Positions 42,463 to 53,618 of a DNA stretch of 64,000 nt are shown one piece after another. Source of the DNA: Acidobacteriota bacterium. Lineage in GTDB: Bacteria; Acidobacteriota; Blastocatellia; RBC074. Position numbers and translations under genes: made by a program. Positions within the stretch are counted from its first letter, which is position 1. Every line of letters starts with the position of its first letter. The notes beneath the pieces were generated by a model. It had not been told where the DNA came from, searched no databases, and worked only from the letters and a program-made list of their open reading frames with translations. The stretch spans positions 29,820 to 93,819 of the forward strand of contig JAFDVI010000012.1 in NCBI GenBank assembly GCA_018269055.1. The letters are read 5' to 3'.

Positions 42463-43215
42463 ATGTTGATGCGCGCGACGACGATTTTGAGCTTGATGTT
42501 GACGCTGACGATCAGTTCTTCGGGGCAGACCCGGCCAACGAATTTGAAACCCGGCAGCGTGGAGGCGAAGGCGATGGCTTTTTTCGAGCGGATCGAAGAT
42601 TGGAGCTTTGACGATTACCTACGACGTGTTCGGCTGCCAAAGGTTTCTGAGGCTCACAAGGTGGAGGTTCTCGCGAGTATTGCGAAAGGCGAAGAGGTAG
42701 AACTGTCAGATGGAATGAAGGGCAAACTTGCCGCGCTCGAACCGATTCTCCGATACCACGAGCGTGATTCCGCGATTGAAATCAAAGTGATTGAGGCGCG
42801 CGAAGCCTTCGTCAGAGTGCAGGGACGTGCCGCTCTGCTGATTTCAGAACCTGCGCTCAACCTACTGCCAGCACCAGAGCTTCAAGCGGTGGTCGCTCAC
42901 GAACTGGGACACGAATATTTCTGGGTGGAGTTTATGGAAGCCCGCCAGCAGAAGAAACATGAACTGATGCGTGAAATTGAATTGCGCTGCGACGGCATCG
43001 CCGTGATCGCGCTTCTTCAACTCCGGCTCGAGCCTCAAAAACTGGTTTCGGCCCTCGCCAGAATTGGGATGTTCAATGCGCGCCTCGTTGTCTTCACAGA
43101 CCCGCTTTACCACCCTCAACCTGATGGACGCTTGCGCTTCATCCACGCGATGAGAGCACTGGTGCAGCAGAAAGGCACGAACTTAGCCAACCTTGATCGG
43201 AGGGAAAGCCAATGA
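42463..43215 (+). CDS. M48-like zinc metallopeptidase, exported
   Basis: A 250-residue protein with an N-terminal signal or anchor (MRATTILSLMLTLTISSSG). The zinc motif HELGHE starts at residue 146, and an EIELRCDGIAV segment downstream supplies the third ligand, as in M48-type gluzincins. ATG 42463 follows AAAGGAG. It overlaps the TPR gene by 4 bp (ATGA), as metallopeptidase-TPR pairs often do, suggesting a shared envelope-quality role (inference). Confidence 0.82.
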   Translation: MLMRATTILSLMLTLTISSSGQTRPTNLKPGSVEAKAMAFFERIEDWSFDDYLRRVRLPKVSEAHKVEVLASIAKGEEVELSDGMKGKLAALEPILRYHERDSAIEIKVIEAREAFVRVQGRAALLISEPALNLLPAPELQAVVAHELGHEYFWVEFMEARQQKKHELMREIELRCDGIAVIALLQLRLEPQKLVSALARIGMFNARLVVFTDPLYHPQPDGRLRFIHAMRALVQQKGTNLANLDRRESQ

Positions 43216-44291
43216 ATCGCCAAGACAGGCCGGTAACCTTGCTCATCTTCGCGTTGACACTCTGTTTGTTTGCGACAGCGACAGCGACCCAAGCCCAAAC
43301 ATCCCGCGCGTCCTCAGCCATTTCATATCTGGAACGCGGCAATGAATGGATGGCGAAAGGCGAACTGGATCGAGCCATCGCCGATTACGATCTCGCCATC
43401 GCTTTTGATGCGCGCTCCGCCGTCACCTACTACAACCGAGGTGTCGCCCGTCAACGCAAGGGCGATCTGGCCGGGGCGCTCAATGATTTCGATCGTGCCA
43501 TTGAGTTGAACCCGCGTTACGCCGACGCTTACATCAATCGCGGCGTTATTTACCACGGGCGAGGCCAGTTCGACGCAGCAATCAGCGATTTCAGCAAAGC
43601 GATTGGGATCAACCCGCGCGACGCGAGCGCATGGAACAATCGCGGCATGGCGTTGAGCGACCAGGGCGGCTTGGCTGCCGCCGTCGCCGACTTTGATCAG
43701 GCCATCAAGCTCGACCCGCGCAACGCCGCTGCCTGGAGTAATCGTTGCGGCGCGCGTTATCGCTTGGGAGCATTGGATGAGGCAATCGCCGATTGCAACC
43801 AGGCGCTCAAGCTAGACACGCGCAACGCCAATGCCTGGAACAATCGCGGGCTGGCGCTGCAGTGGAAAGGCGATGTAGATGGCGCGCTCGCCGATTTCAA
43901 CCGCGCCATCACTCTCGACCCACTGCTTGCGGGTTCTTACATCAATCGCGGTGGAGTGTGGCTTTTGAAACGCGAGCTTGATCGTGCTCTCGACGATTTG
44001 AACCATGCGATGGAACTCGACCCTGAAGACGCTGACGCCTGGAGCCATCGGGGCGCGATCTGGTTCGCGAAGCAGGATTACGCGCGGGCAATTGCCGATT
44101 TCGACGAGGCGCTGAGGCGCAACCCGCGCCTAGCCGACACCTACGCCAATCGCGGTCTCGCGCGGCTGATGCAGGACAGGCTGGCGGAAGCCGAAGCGGA
44201 CTTCGCGCGCTGCCGTGAACTAGGCGGGACGCTTAGGCCTGAAGCGGAGCGACTGTGGCGCGAGGTGAAAGAGCGACGCGCGCCACGATAA
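43212..44291 (+). CDS. Secreted TPR repeat protein
   Basis: A 359-residue protein with a signal peptide (LLIFALTLCLFATATATQAQ). About nine tandem 34-residue TPR units follow, each of the type AIADYDLAIALDPRNAAAWNNRG. TPR arrays form a superhelical scaffold for protein contacts. It is translationally coupled to the M48-like peptidase and probably works with it in the periplasm. Confidence 0.9.
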   Translation: MNRQDRPVTLLIFALTLCLFATATATQAQTSRASSAISYLERGNEWMAKGELDRAIADYDLAIAFDARSAVTYYNRGVARQRKGDLAGALNDFDRAIELNPRYADAYINRGVIYHGRGQFDAAISDFSKAIGINPRDASAWNNRGMALSDQGGLAAAVADFDQAIKLDPRNAAAWSNRCGARYRLGALDEAIADCNQALKLDTRNANAWNNRGLALQWKGDVDGALADFNRAITLDPLLAGSYINRGGVWLLKRELDRALDDLNHAMELDPEDADAWSHRGAIWFAKQDYARAIADFDEALRRNPRLADTYANRGLARLMQDRLAEAEADFARCRELGGTLRPEAERLWREVKERRAPR

Positions 44292-44313
44292 TTTCTGAAT
44301 TCTGCCGAAAGCC

Positions 44314-44372
44314 CGCACGGAGTAAGGGCGCTGGATGTGTCGTTCGCAGAATACGCCCTTACTCCGTGCGGC
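44314..44372. repeat. Palindromic element after the TPR gene
   Basis: The arms CGCACGGAGTAAGGGCG and CGCCCTTACTCCGTGCG are perfect inverted repeats with a 23-bp loop. It lies between converging genes and may serve as a two-way terminator, though it belongs to the general class of dispersed palindromes here. Confidence 0.85.
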
Positions 44373-44376
44373 TTCT

Positions 44377-45021
44377 TCACTTCGGAATCTTTCCGTAATC
44401 CTTCAAAAACTGGTCAACAACAATATCTGTCAGCGGGTGGTTGTAGAGCATGTCCATAAACTCAAAATACATCGTGCAGATGTCTGCGCCGATCAATGCC
44501 GCGTCAAGCACATGTTTCGGATGGCGAATGGCGGCGACGATGATTTGGGTCTTGAAGCCGTAATTGTCATTGATCGCTTTGATCTGGCTGACCAATTCCA
44601 TGCCGTCGTGGCCTACGGCATCCAGTCGGCCAACAAAGGGGCTGACATACGTCGCACCACATTTTGCCGCCAGCAGCGCCTGCAACGGCGAAAAGGTCGT
44701 CGTAACGTTTGTCTTGATGCCTTCGGCGGAAAGCGCTTTGACGGCTTTCAAGCCTTCTTTCAGCAGCGGCACTTTGACGACCACATTCTTGTGCATCTTC
44801 GCAAGCTGGCGGCCTTCTTCGATGATGCCGGGCGCGTCCAGCGAGACCGTTTCCAAACTCACCGGGCAATCCACAATGCCCAGGATCTCTTCGTAAACGT
44901 CCAATGCTCGGCGACCAGTTTTGGCGACGTGCGACGGGTTGGTGGTGATGCCATCCACGATGCCCCAGCTCCAGGCTTCGCGGATTTGCGCTACGTCTGC
45001 TGTGTCGAGAAAAAGTTTCAT
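44377..45021 (-). CDS. Transaldolase / fructose-6-phosphate aldolase family
   Basis: A 214-residue class I aldolase, the short TalC/FSA size. It starts [20 protein letters not shown] and contains [13 protein letters not shown], the Schiff-base Lys in [39 protein letters not shown] and [11 protein letters not shown] 45021 follows AGGAGA. It is the last gene of a reverse-strand cluster with a dehydrogenase and a sugar-acid-type transporter. Confidence 0.92.
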   Translation of the reverse strand: MKLFLDTADVAQIREAWSWGIVDGITTNPSHVAKTGRRALDVYEEILGIVDCPVSLETVSLDAPGIIEEGRQLAKMHKNVVVKVPLLKEGLKAVKALSAEGIKTNVTTTFSPLQALLAAKCGATYVSPFVGRLDAVGHDGMELVSQIKAINDNYGFKTQIIVAAIRHPKHVLDAALIGADICTMYFEFMDMLYNHPLTDIVVDQFLKDYGKIPK

Positions 45022-45030
45022 ACGGTCTCC

Positions 45031-45136
45031 TGAGTAGTCTGTAGTCGGGATTCGGTAGTCGGAATGCAGCATAGCTCGCGTAAAAGCGAAATGTGATAAC
45101 ACGGTTACCGACTCCCGACTCCCGACTCCCGACTCC
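45031..45136. repeat. Fold-back of CCCGACT/AGTCGGG words
   Basis: GTAGTCTGTAGTCGGG and GGTAGTCGG on the left face a tandem run of CGACTCC units (45108-45136) on the right. The right part covers the stop and last codons of the dehydrogenase gene at 45105, whose C-terminus [11 protein letters not shown] is therefore repeat-encoded. Confidence 0.75.
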
Positions 45137-46094
45137 TCGGCCTATCGAAATTTACAAAATACTTCGCCGCTCCGCCTTCCAGCACAGCCATCACGTCGCG
45201 GCAGACAGCGGTGACGACGCGGCTCTGGCCTTCGTTGGTGAATGCGCCAACGTGCGGCATCAAGATGACGTTTTCCATTTCATCGAACTTGCTGGGTGCG
45301 GGAGGTTCTTTGGCGCGGACATCCAGGGCGGCTCCGGCAAGTTTCTTTTCCTGCAAAGCTTGAAGCAGTCCGTCTTCGTCAACGACTTCACCGCGCGAAG
45401 TATTGATGAAAAAAGCGCTCCGTTTCATTCGACAGAATTTTTCGTAATTGAACAGCCTTGTGGTTTCCGATGTTGCAGGCAGATGGCAGGAAACGAAATC
45501 ACTTTGGCTGAGCAGTTCATCCAGCGTCAGCATCCGCGCTCTTAGATCCATTGCTTTCAAACTTTCCGAATCCACAAACGGATCAAACGCAACAATGTCC
45601 ATTCCCAATGCGCGCGCTTTTGCCGCAGTCGAAGCGCCAATCCGCCCAAGCCCGACCAGTCCAAGGGTCTTTCCCAGAATTTCAACCCCTGTGAATTTCT
45701 GTCGCTCCCAGCCTCCGGCTTTGGTGTCGGCGTTCCCGGCAGGAATCATCCGCGCCAAGCCGAGCATCAAGCCAATGGCCAGTTCCGCCACGGAATTCGT
45801 GTTCTGTTCCGGCGTGAACGCGATGACGATTCCGAATTCATTGGCTGCGGCGACATCTACATTATCCAATCCGACGCCGGCGCGACCGATGACGTCCAGC
45901 TTTGTTGCTGCGGCCAATAGTTCGCGTGTGACTTGCGTTTGGTTGCGAACGATGATGGCGCGAAAGTCACCAATCATCGCTGCTAGCTTTTCCGGTTCTT
46001 TCCAGAGTTCCGGAGCAAAGACGGCGTCGCAACTGGCGATTAATCTGTCCATCTCTTCGCCGATAATGCTTTCCGAAATCAGAACATCAGGCAT
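45105..46094 (-). CDS. D-2-hydroxyacid dehydrogenase (SerA-like)
   Basis: A 329-residue protein with catalytic-domain segments ([31 protein letters not shown]), the NAD site [20 protein letters not shown], the Arg in [14 protein letters not shown], and Glu/His in DVRAKEP and MPHVGAFT. It resembles D-3-phosphoglycerate dehydrogenase without the regulatory ACT domain. The start overlaps the end of the MFS gene by 8 bp. Its place in a sugar cluster suggests a catabolic rather than serine-biosynthetic role (inference). Confidence 0.88.
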   Translation of the reverse strand: MPDVLISESIIGEEMDRLIASCDAVFAPELWKEPEKLAAMIGDFRAIIVRNQTQVTRELLAAATKLDVIGRAGVGLDNVDVAAANEFGIVIAFTPEQNTNSVAELAIGLMLGLARMIPAGNADTKAGGWERQKFTGVEILGKTLGLVGLGRIGASTAAKARALGMDIVAFDPFVDSESLKAMDLRARMLTLDELLSQSDFVSCHLPATSETTRLFNYEKFCRMKRSAFFINTSRGEVVDEDGLLQALQEKKLAGAALDVRAKEPPAPSKFDEMENVILMPHVGAFTNEGQSRVVTAVCRDVMAVLEGGAAKYFVNFDRPRSRESGVGSR

Positions 46095-47394
46095 TCAGGT
46101 CAGCCTCCAATATTGGCCGTTTCTTCGTGGCCAGCAACCAAAGCGCCGCCACTCCGGCGGCAGGCATTAGCGCGGCGAGAAAGAAAACCGGCTTAAAAGA
46201 AACCTTGTCCACCAGCCAGCCGGTCAGCAGCGGGAAAAGCGTTCCGCTTAATCCCCCGGCAATTCCGGTCAAGGATGTGACGCGCGCAGTCGCCGAAGTC
46301 GGAATCAGGTCGGTAATGGAGGCAAACATATTCGCCGACAGTGCGTAATGCCCCAGATAAACCGCGCAAAGTGCTGCTCCCCACACCAAAGGCGCTTTCG
46401 CCAACACCACAACTACGCTCATGGCGCACAATGCGGCTCCTAACCACATCACGGCTTTGCGCGCCGCGGTCACAGTGAAACCGCGCTTCATCAGCCATCC
46501 CGATGCCCATCCGCCGCCAATGCTCCCCACGTCGCCGAAAATTGGCGGCAAGGCGGCGACGAAGCCGATTGCCGCGTATTTCAGCCCACGCGAACGGTAC
46601 AGATATTCCGGCAACCAAAACAGATAAAACTGAATCACCGGCCCGACCAGAAAACGGCAGAGCATCAGTCCCCAGGTCTGAGGCAGTTTAAGCAACTGAA
46701 AGCTGGTCAGCGTGGCGCTTGTTTCCGCCACTCGACCTTCGCTGATATAACGACGTTCGGCTTCGGTCAATTGCGTGTGTTGTTCCGGCGCGCGATAAAA
46801 CCTGTTCCAGAAAACAACCCAACACATGCCGATTAAACCGGGAATCAGAAACGCGGCCTGCCAACCCAGTTTGAGCGTAATAAAGACGACAAGCGGAGGG
46901 GTGATAATTCCGGCAATCAGCGAAGCTCCATTGAAAATGCCAATCGCAAGTGCCCGCTCTTTAGGCGGAAACCACTGGCCAACGACTTTGACTCCGCCAG
47001 AGTAGTTGCCGCACTCGCCAGTTCCCATCCAGAAACGCAGTGCGCTGAATTGCCATTTGGATTGCCCGACAGCATGCAGCACATTGGCAATTGACCACCA
47101 GATGACGGCGAAGGAAAGGCCGAAGCGCGCTCCTCGGCGATCCATCAACCAGCCCATGGGAAATTCACCAACCAGCATTCCCGCGACAAACGAAGAAACG
47201 ATAAAGCCGTAATCCTGATTCGAGAGCTTGAAGGTGTCGCGCAAAATTGGCGCGACGAAGGAAAGCGTCAGTCGGTCAACGAAGTTGATCACGGTGACGA
47301 AAAACAGCAGCGCCAGAATCCACCAGCGAACCTGCCGATAAACTGGCGGCATCGTTTCCAGGGTTTGTTGCGTCGGAGCGATTGCTTCAGCCAT
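46087..47394 (-). CDS. MFS transporter, hexuronate/aldarate type
   Basis: A 435-residue, 12-helix major-facilitator protein. Family features include [60 protein letters not shown] and [20 protein letters not shown], typical of the ACS group (ExuT, GudP). It likely imports a sugar acid such as a hexuronate. It is coupled to the dehydrogenase downstream. Confidence 0.9.
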   Translation of the reverse strand: MAEAIAPTQQTLETMPPVYRQVRWWILALLFFVTVINFVDRLTLSFVAPILRDTFKLSNQDYGFIVSSFVAGMLVGEFPMGWLMDRRGARFGLSFAVIWWSIANVLHAVGQSKWQFSALRFWMGTGECGNYSGGVKVVGQWFPPKERALAIGIFNGASLIAGIITPPLVVFITLKLGWQAAFLIPGLIGMCWVVFWNRFYRAPEQHTQLTEAERRYISEGRVAETSATLTSFQLLKLPQTWGLMLCRFLVGPVIQFYLFWLPEYLYRSRGLKYAAIGFVAALPPIFGDVGSIGGGWASGWLMKRGFTVTAARKAVMWLGAALCAMSVVVVLAKAPLVWGAALCAVYLGHYALSANMFASITDLIPTSATARVTSLTGIAGGLSGTLFPLLTGWLVDKVSFKPVFFLAALMPAAGVAALWLLATKKRPILEADLNA

Positions 47395-47420
47395 TTTTGG
47401 ATGCCAGGTTTCAAGTGCTG

Positions 47421-48584
<1,164 letters not shown>

Positions 48585-48587
48585 AAA

Positions 48588-48675
48588 TAATTGATAGTTG
48601 ATAATTGACAATTGACTGTTGAAAAAGAAAGTTACTGTTGACCCGCTATCAATTATCAACTGTCAATTATCAATT
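48588..48675. repeat. Fold-back of ATTGATAATTGACA words
   Basis: AATAATTGATAGTTGATAAT on the left is mirrored by ATCAATTATCAACTGTCAAT and TATCAATT on the right. It fills the gap between the cupin and threonine synthase genes. Confidence 0.8.
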
Positions 48676-48678
48676 GGT

Positions 48679-49515
48679 TTAGGTGGTGATTTGGTCGCCT
48701 TTGCCTGCCATGAAGTCTTTGTTTTTGTCGCCGACCCAGTATCGCGCACCGGCGATGCACCAGATGAACTCCAGCGGAGATTCCTGAGAAAAGACCGGAT
48801 GGTAATTCATCATCGGGATTGTCACCAAATCGCCTTCGTTGACCGAGGTCACGAAGCAGAGTTTTTCCGGCGCTTCATACACTTCCATGGCACCGTGGCC
48901 TTTGATAAAGATGTAGGTTTCTTCCTGGTCGGTGTGATTGTGCGGCGGCCAAGAGCGCTGGTAGGGTTGGAAAAACGTGTACCCAGCAATCAGTTTGTCG
49001 GCGGCTTCGGGCACGTCGAACATCATAAAGACATCTTTGCCCGCCAGATGGCGGATGCGGTCTTCGCGTTGGGAGTATTCGGCGAAGCTGGAATAATGAA
49101 CCGGATGCACGTTATCCGCCGTCGCGGAACATTGAATCACTTTTGCAATTTCAGATTTGAGATTGGCAATTTGAAACTCGGCTCCGCGCGGAATGTAAAG
49201 CGTGTCATAGGAAGAAAGTGAATACCTCTTGCCTTCAACCATCACATCCGCGCTTCCCTTCCACATAAAGAGCAAACTTTCTTCCGCCGGATTGCAAAGC
49301 GTATCGGATTGCGCGCCTGCGGCAACGGAGTATTCGCCGCAACTCAGCCATTCCAGTTGCGCGGCTTGCGAAGTGAAACGTGACTGAAAACTGACGCCGG
49401 AACCCGAATCGCTCACGGCCTTGAACAATGTGCCGGGTCTGACGGAATCGCTTTTATGAATTGGCTCTGCAATGGTTGCGGGTTGAACTGCCAATTGAAC
49501 TGCCTGTGATGCCAT
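48679..49515 (-). CDS. Bicupin protein, KduI/IolB-like
   Basis: A 278-residue protein with two cupin halves. The second has the metal motif PHNHTDQEETYIFIKGHG and a downstream HPVFS; the first has the DTLYIPRGAEF strand. The overall pattern is that of 5-deoxy-glucuronate isomerase / 4-deoxy-hexulose-uronate isomerase proteins, which fits the neighbouring uronate-type transporter. The segment FQIANLKSEI between the halves is encoded by a degenerate TTTCAGATTTGAGATT-type repeat, in frame. Confidence 0.75.
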   Translation of the reverse strand: MASQAVQLAVQPATIAEPIHKSDSVRPGTLFKAVSDSGSGVSFQSRFTSQAAQLEWLSCGEYSVAAGAQSDTLCNPAEESLLFMWKGSADVMVEGKRYSLSSYDTLYIPRGAEFQIANLKSEIAKVIQCSATADNVHPVHYSSFAEYSQREDRIRHLAGKDVFMMFDVPEAADKLIAGYTFFQPYQRSWPPHNHTDQEETYIFIKGHGAMEVYEAPEKLCFVTSVNEGDLVTIPMMNYHPVFSQESPLEFIWCIAGARYWVGDKNKDFMAGKGDQITT

Positions 49516-49540
49516 AAGTGTAATTCCATCCCGGAAAAAA

Positions 49541-49615
49541 GGATGAGTTCAGAATGATGAAGGATGAAATTTGTGGTTGAGCACAATTCATCCTCCATCA
49601 TTCATCCTTCATCCC
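49541..49615. repeat. Fold-back of ATGAAGGATGA words
   Basis: GGATGAGTTCAGAATGATGA and AGGATGAA on the left are mirrored by TTCATCCTCCATCATTCATC and CTTCATCC on the right. It lies between the receptor stop codon and the cupin start. Confidence 0.8.
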
Positions 49616-49621
49616 TGCCGA

Positions 49622-52600
49622 TTAGTATTCCAGTCGCAGCGCGAACTGCCACTGACGCGGAGTTGCTGAACCCAGCATAGAGGTGATCTTGCCCGCCGAT
49701 CCGGGGCAATCCACACAGGTGCTGGGGTTGTTCAAGTTGATGTGGTTGGCGAAGTTGAATGATTCGGCGCGGAATTGCGCCTTGACGCGCTCAGTGATGT
49801 TGAAGTTCTTAAAGAACGACATATCCCAGAGCGAAAGGCCGGGGCCAAGCAAGCGATTCTTTCCGACGCTGCCGAATTGGCCGCGTTGCGGACGCCGCCA
49901 GGGGCCGTCGGTTTGGCCGTTGGCGGTGAGCGCAACAGAAGTTACCTTAAACCATTGGTTGCGCGATTGGTTGTCAACCTGCCAATCACCGACCAAATCA
50001 GGACGGCACCAGCCCGTATCGCGGTCGGCATTGCAATCGCGGTAAGACGGCGTGAATGGCAAACCGCTTTGCGCCTGCCAGACGGTGTTAATTTGCCATC
50101 CGCCCAGCACGGCATCTACTGCTTTTGGCGCGTCGTGCAGGAAGCGTTTGCCTTTGCCAATTGGGACTTCATAAATCCCTGTGAAAAGGAAAACGTGGCT
50201 GCGCGTTTGTGGATTCGGGCCGTATGCTTGCGTCGCGTCAATGTTGTAATACGTGCCGTCGAAATTGAACGAGCGCGACCAGGTGTAATGGCTCATCAAA
50301 GAGAAGCCTTTGCTGAAACGCTTCTCGATTTTGAACTGTCCGCCGTGGTAATTCGTGCTCGCATCAGAGCCGTAATACCGGAAGTTTTGCGACCAGCCGA
50401 ACTTGTTGAAGAATGGCTTGCGTGAGTTTGTGGACGTCACTTGGCCGTTCGCGCCGATGTAACCGACCAGCGTCGCCTGGTTGAAATCGTAATCGCCGCC
50501 AGTGCCAGCAAACACATGCGTGCCTTTCGAGCCGACATAAGCCGCTTCGACCGAAATATCCCAAGGCAGTTGTCGCTGCACCGTCAGATTCCATTGATCG
50601 CTGGTGGGCAGGCGCAACTTCTTCGGCAGAATGAACGCCGTCACGCCGTTGGGCAGAATCGGGCGGCCATTCGGGCCTTTGGGCTGGCTGTTCAAAATCG
50701 TCGCCGGATCAAGCGCCGTCGGCCCTTGCGCCAGCGAAAAGACCGACAGGTAGTTCGCCGAAGGCACGTTGGATTGAATGCCCAGCACCGGCAGGTTTTG
50801 TGTCACGTTGTGACCGAATACGGAACCGAACACGCCGATGTCGAATCCACGGCCATATCCCAACCGAATCACGGTTTTGTCATTTGCGCGATAGGCAATG
50901 CCCAAGCGCGGTGAAATCGTCGTGAACGTTCCCTGTTGATTCAGGTCCAGTCCGACACCTTGCGAACCGGCGATCAGCACTTCGCCCGTGTTAACGTCAA
51001 CGAAACCGCCCTTGCCCGCGCCTGTTACGGTTTGCGGACGATAGATTTCATCGCGGACGCCGAAATTGAGCGTCAGCTTCTTCGTCACCTTCCACGTATC
51101 CTGTCCGTAAAAGAACCAGCGATTCTGGCGCTCTTCGGCATCAGTGATGGTGCTGACGTAACGCGCAAAGCTCGATACATCACCGAGCAGGAAGCTCGCC
51201 AATCCAGTGCCGCCGCCCGACGGTCCCGCCGTGCGCGCCGCATCGAATTGGAGTTCGCCTGCGCGATGGCGATCTGACGGAATACGCAGGTTATAGGCGC
51301 GACGGATGTCCGCGCCGAATTTGATCGTGTGGTTGCCACGCAGATTCGTCCAGTTGTTGACGAACTGAATTTGCCGCTCGTTTTCGCGCAAGGGGCAGTT
51401 GCAGGCATTCACGCCCAGGGCATAGCCAAAGGCGAGCGCCCCCACGCCGCTGATATTGAAGTACGGCAGGCCGCCCGTGAACGAATCGTTATTCAAACCC
51501 GGAATGCCAATATCTTTGGCTGGCGTTGTTTGCGCCTGACCGGGATCAACATTCACGCGATAGCGATAAAAACCGAAACGGAAGTCCGTTAGCCATTGCG
51601 GACTGACCGTGTAATCGAAGCCCGAAGCCAGGCTCTGATTGCGCGTTTTCGATTCGCCCGCAAAGGTCGAGTTCGGCTGGAAGCCAATGCCACCGCCTGC
51701 GCTGCCATATACGCCGGGCGAAATCAGCCGGTAATCGGCAAAACTGTAACGGCCAAAAGCGTGCACTTTTTCCGTCAGGTAATAATCCCAGCGCGTATTG
51801 GTCAGGTCTTCGTTAAATTGAGCCGAACCCGCGCCGACGTAATTCGGCAAGTCAGCCGAAGCTGGCGTGAAGTTGGGCAGCGGAATGTATTTGTTGAGCA
51901 GGGCGACTGCCTGCGGCGAGATGCGATTGGCCGGGATGACATTCAGTTTGCCGCCAGATTGAAACTGCGTGCGGTTGGCCGGAGCCGTCGTGCCCGCCGG
52001 ATCGAAGATATTCGGCAGCCCTGTGGCGCTGAAATCGCCAGCGCGCTCCGCCGCCGTCGGTACGCGCGTAATCACGCTGCCGCCGATGTTGCGCCGCGTG
52101 CCTTGGTAATCGCCGAACCAGAACAGCTTGTTCGGAATGATCTTTCCGCTGGCCGCGCCGCCGTACTGATTGATCTGCGTGACCGGAATGTAACGGTTAT
52201 TCGTGCCGCGAATCGGCGAAAATTGCGTGAAGGGGTTGCGCGCATTCAAATGATCGTTTTTCAGAAACTCGAAAGCAACGGCGTGAAAGCTGTTCGTGCC
52301 CGAACGTGTTTGCGCGCTGACCACGCCCGCATTTGCGCCGAATTCGGCGTCATAAGCCGAAGTCGTGACTTTGGCTTCCGTGACGGATTCGAGCGTCGGG
52401 TTAATGACGATCAAACCGAGCATCGAATCGTGATTGTCCGTGCCGTCGAGCAAGTGCGACGTGCCCGCGAAGCTTTGGCCATTGACGATTTTGCGATACG
52501 AACCTTGCGGGTCTTCGCTGGCGGCGGTTTGTCCCGGCCAGGTGGTGATGCCCGGCGTGAACAATTCGACCGACGTGAAGCGACGATTGAGCAAGGGCAA

Positions 52601-53032
52601 TGTCGTCAACGATTTTTCGCTGAAGGTGATGGCCACGTCGGCGCGCTCGGTCTTCAGCAGCGGCGCTTCTGCGGTGATCGTTACTTCCTCGCTGACTTGG
52701 CCGGGTTGCAGTTTGACTTCCAAACTGACTTCCTGGTCAACGGATACGGCGACTTCCTGAATAGCGGCCTTGAACCCGGGGGCTTCGACGCGCACCTGGT
52801 ACCGACCGACGATCAGAAAGCGTTGTGTGAAGTTGCCGGATTCATTGGATACTGTGTTGACGCTGACTCCGCGACTGGTGTCAGTGATCGTCACTTTCGC
52901 ATTCGGCACGGCTGCGCCTGAAGAATCAGTCACCGTTCCGACGATGTTGCCGTACACCGCCTGACCGTAAGCCGTTGCCGATGCGAATAGCGAAAACAGT
53001 GCGAGAAAAGCGAGCACTACAGTTCTTCGCAT
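49622..53032 (-). CDS. Oar-like TonB-dependent receptor
   Basis: A 1136-residue outer-membrane protein with a signal peptide (AFLALFSLFASATAYGQA). Residues about 25-110 form a carboxypeptidase-regulatory domain (VYGNIVGTVTDSSGAAVPNA, YQVRVEAPGFKAAIQEVAVS), then a plug region (LNRRFTSVELFTPGI, NGQSFAGTSHLLDGTDNHDS) and a long beta-barrel ending in RQWQFALRLEY, with a C-terminal aromatic. Such receptors import glycans or siderophores in many Acidobacteriota. It is upstream of, and on the same strand as, the cupin gene, and is followed by a fold-back repeat. Confidence 0.92.
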   Translation of the reverse strand: MRRTVVLAFLALFSLFASATAYGQAVYGNIVGTVTDSSGAAVPNAKVTITDTSRGVSVNTVSNESGNFTQRFLIVGRYQVRVEAPGFKAAIQEVAVSVDQEVSLEVKLQPGQVSEEVTITAEAPLLKTERADVAITFSEKSLTTLPLLNRRFTSVELFTPGITTWPGQTAASEDPQGSYRKIVNGQSFAGTSHLLDGTDNHDSMLGLIVINPTLESVTEAKVTTSAYDAEFGANAGVVSAQTRSGTNSFHAVAFEFLKNDHLNARNPFTQFSPIRGTNNRYIPVTQINQYGGAASGKIIPNKLFWFGDYQGTRRNIGGSVITRVPTAAERAGDFSATGLPNIFDPAGTTAPANRTQFQSGGKLNVIPANRISPQAVALLNKYIPLPNFTPASADLPNYVGAGSAQFNEDLTNTRWDYYLTEKVHAFGRYSFADYRLISPGVYGSAGGGIGFQPNSTFAGESKTRNQSLASGFDYTVSPQWLTDFRFGFYRYRVNVDPGQAQTTPAKDIGIPGLNNDSFTGGLPYFNISGVGALAFGYALGVNACNCPLRENERQIQFVNNWTNLRGNHTIKFGADIRRAYNLRIPSDRHRAGELQFDAARTAGPSGGGTGLASFLLGDVSSFARYVSTITDAEERQNRWFFYGQDTWKVTKKLTLNFGVRDEIYRPQTVTGAGKGGFVDVNTGEVLIAGSQGVGLDLNQQGTFTTISPRLGIAYRANDKTVIRLGYGRGFDIGVFGSVFGHNVTQNLPVLGIQSNVPSANYLSVFSLAQGPTALDPATILNSQPKGPNGRPILPNGVTAFILPKKLRLPTSDQWNLTVQRQLPWDISVEAAYVGSKGTHVFAGTGGDYDFNQATLVGYIGANGQVTSTNSRKPFFNKFGWSQNFRYYGSDASTNYHGGQFKIEKRFSKGFSLMSHYTWSRSFNFDGTYYNIDATQAYGPNPQTRSHVFLFTGIYEVPIGKGKRFLHDAPKAVDAVLGGWQINTVWQAQSGLPFTPSYRDCNADRDTGWCRPDLVGDWQVDNQSRNQWFKVTSVALTANGQTDGPWRRPQRGQFGSVGKNRLLGPGLSLWDMSFFKNFNITERVKAQFRAESFNFANHINLNNPSTCVDCPGSAGKITSMLGSATPRQWQFALRLEY

Positions 53033-53105
53033 AGTTGAGTTCCTCCGAGTGAATTCTCAATTGAGAGAGTTGATGGGTCACTGAGTCAGTATCAGGAGAA
53101 CCAAC

Positions 53106-53615
53106 TCAGACTTCGTTGAATTCGGGTTGGTATTTCGCTACCCCAGCAAAACCCGCCAACGAGCCTTTTTCTATTTCTATGATCAGGAAAACTTCGTCTC
53201 GAACAAGATATTCGCTTTTGATCCCAAAGCGACTGGCCGGAACAAAGCCAAATCGCGGATAAAATTCGGGATGCCCCAAAACAACTACGAAGGGATACCC
53301 GGCGTCGCGACAATGCGCCAAGCCCGCTTCAACCATTCGGGAGCCTATGCCTTCATTTTGCCGATCGGGCGAAACCGCCATCGGAGCCAGACCAACTCCC
53401 TTCAGGCAGTTTTCCGCGGATTCAATGACCACTTCGCTGAATAAAATGTGGCCGACAACGCGACCATTATCGTCCGCAACCAGCGACAAAATGGCTTTTC
53501 TGTTTCGCCGCAACGCATCCACCAGATTTGCTTCCGCCATACGGTCAAACGCCTGTTCGTTGATTTGGCGTATAAGCACTGCGTCCTCTGATTTTTCCGG
53601 TCGAATGGCAATCAA
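53106..53615 (-). CDS. GNAT N-acetyltransferase (YhbS-like)
   Basis: A 169-residue GNAT-fold protein. MIAIRPEKSEDAVLIRQINE is the N-terminal strand-helix, VGLAPMAVSPDRQNEGIGSR the acetyl-CoA motif A (Q/RxxGxG as QNEGIG), and FVVVLGHPEFYPRFGFVPAS the YhbS-type C-terminal signature. The substrate is unknown. It starts 3 bp after the oxidoreductase gene, so it is likely the last gene of that operon. Confidence 0.88.
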   Translation of the reverse strand: MIAIRPEKSEDAVLIRQINEQAFDRMAEANLVDALRRNRKAILSLVADDNGRVVGHILFSEVVIESAENCLKGVGLAPMAVSPDRQNEGIGSRMVEAGLAHCRDAGYPFVVVLGHPEFYPRFGFVPASRFGIKSEYLVRDEVFLIIEIEKGSLAGFAGVAKYQPEFNEV

Positions 53616-53618
53616 GAT

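Noticed and set aside
51596..52921. 441-codon forward-strand frame
   Set aside because: Antisense shadow of the Oar-like receptor; no recognisable protein family.
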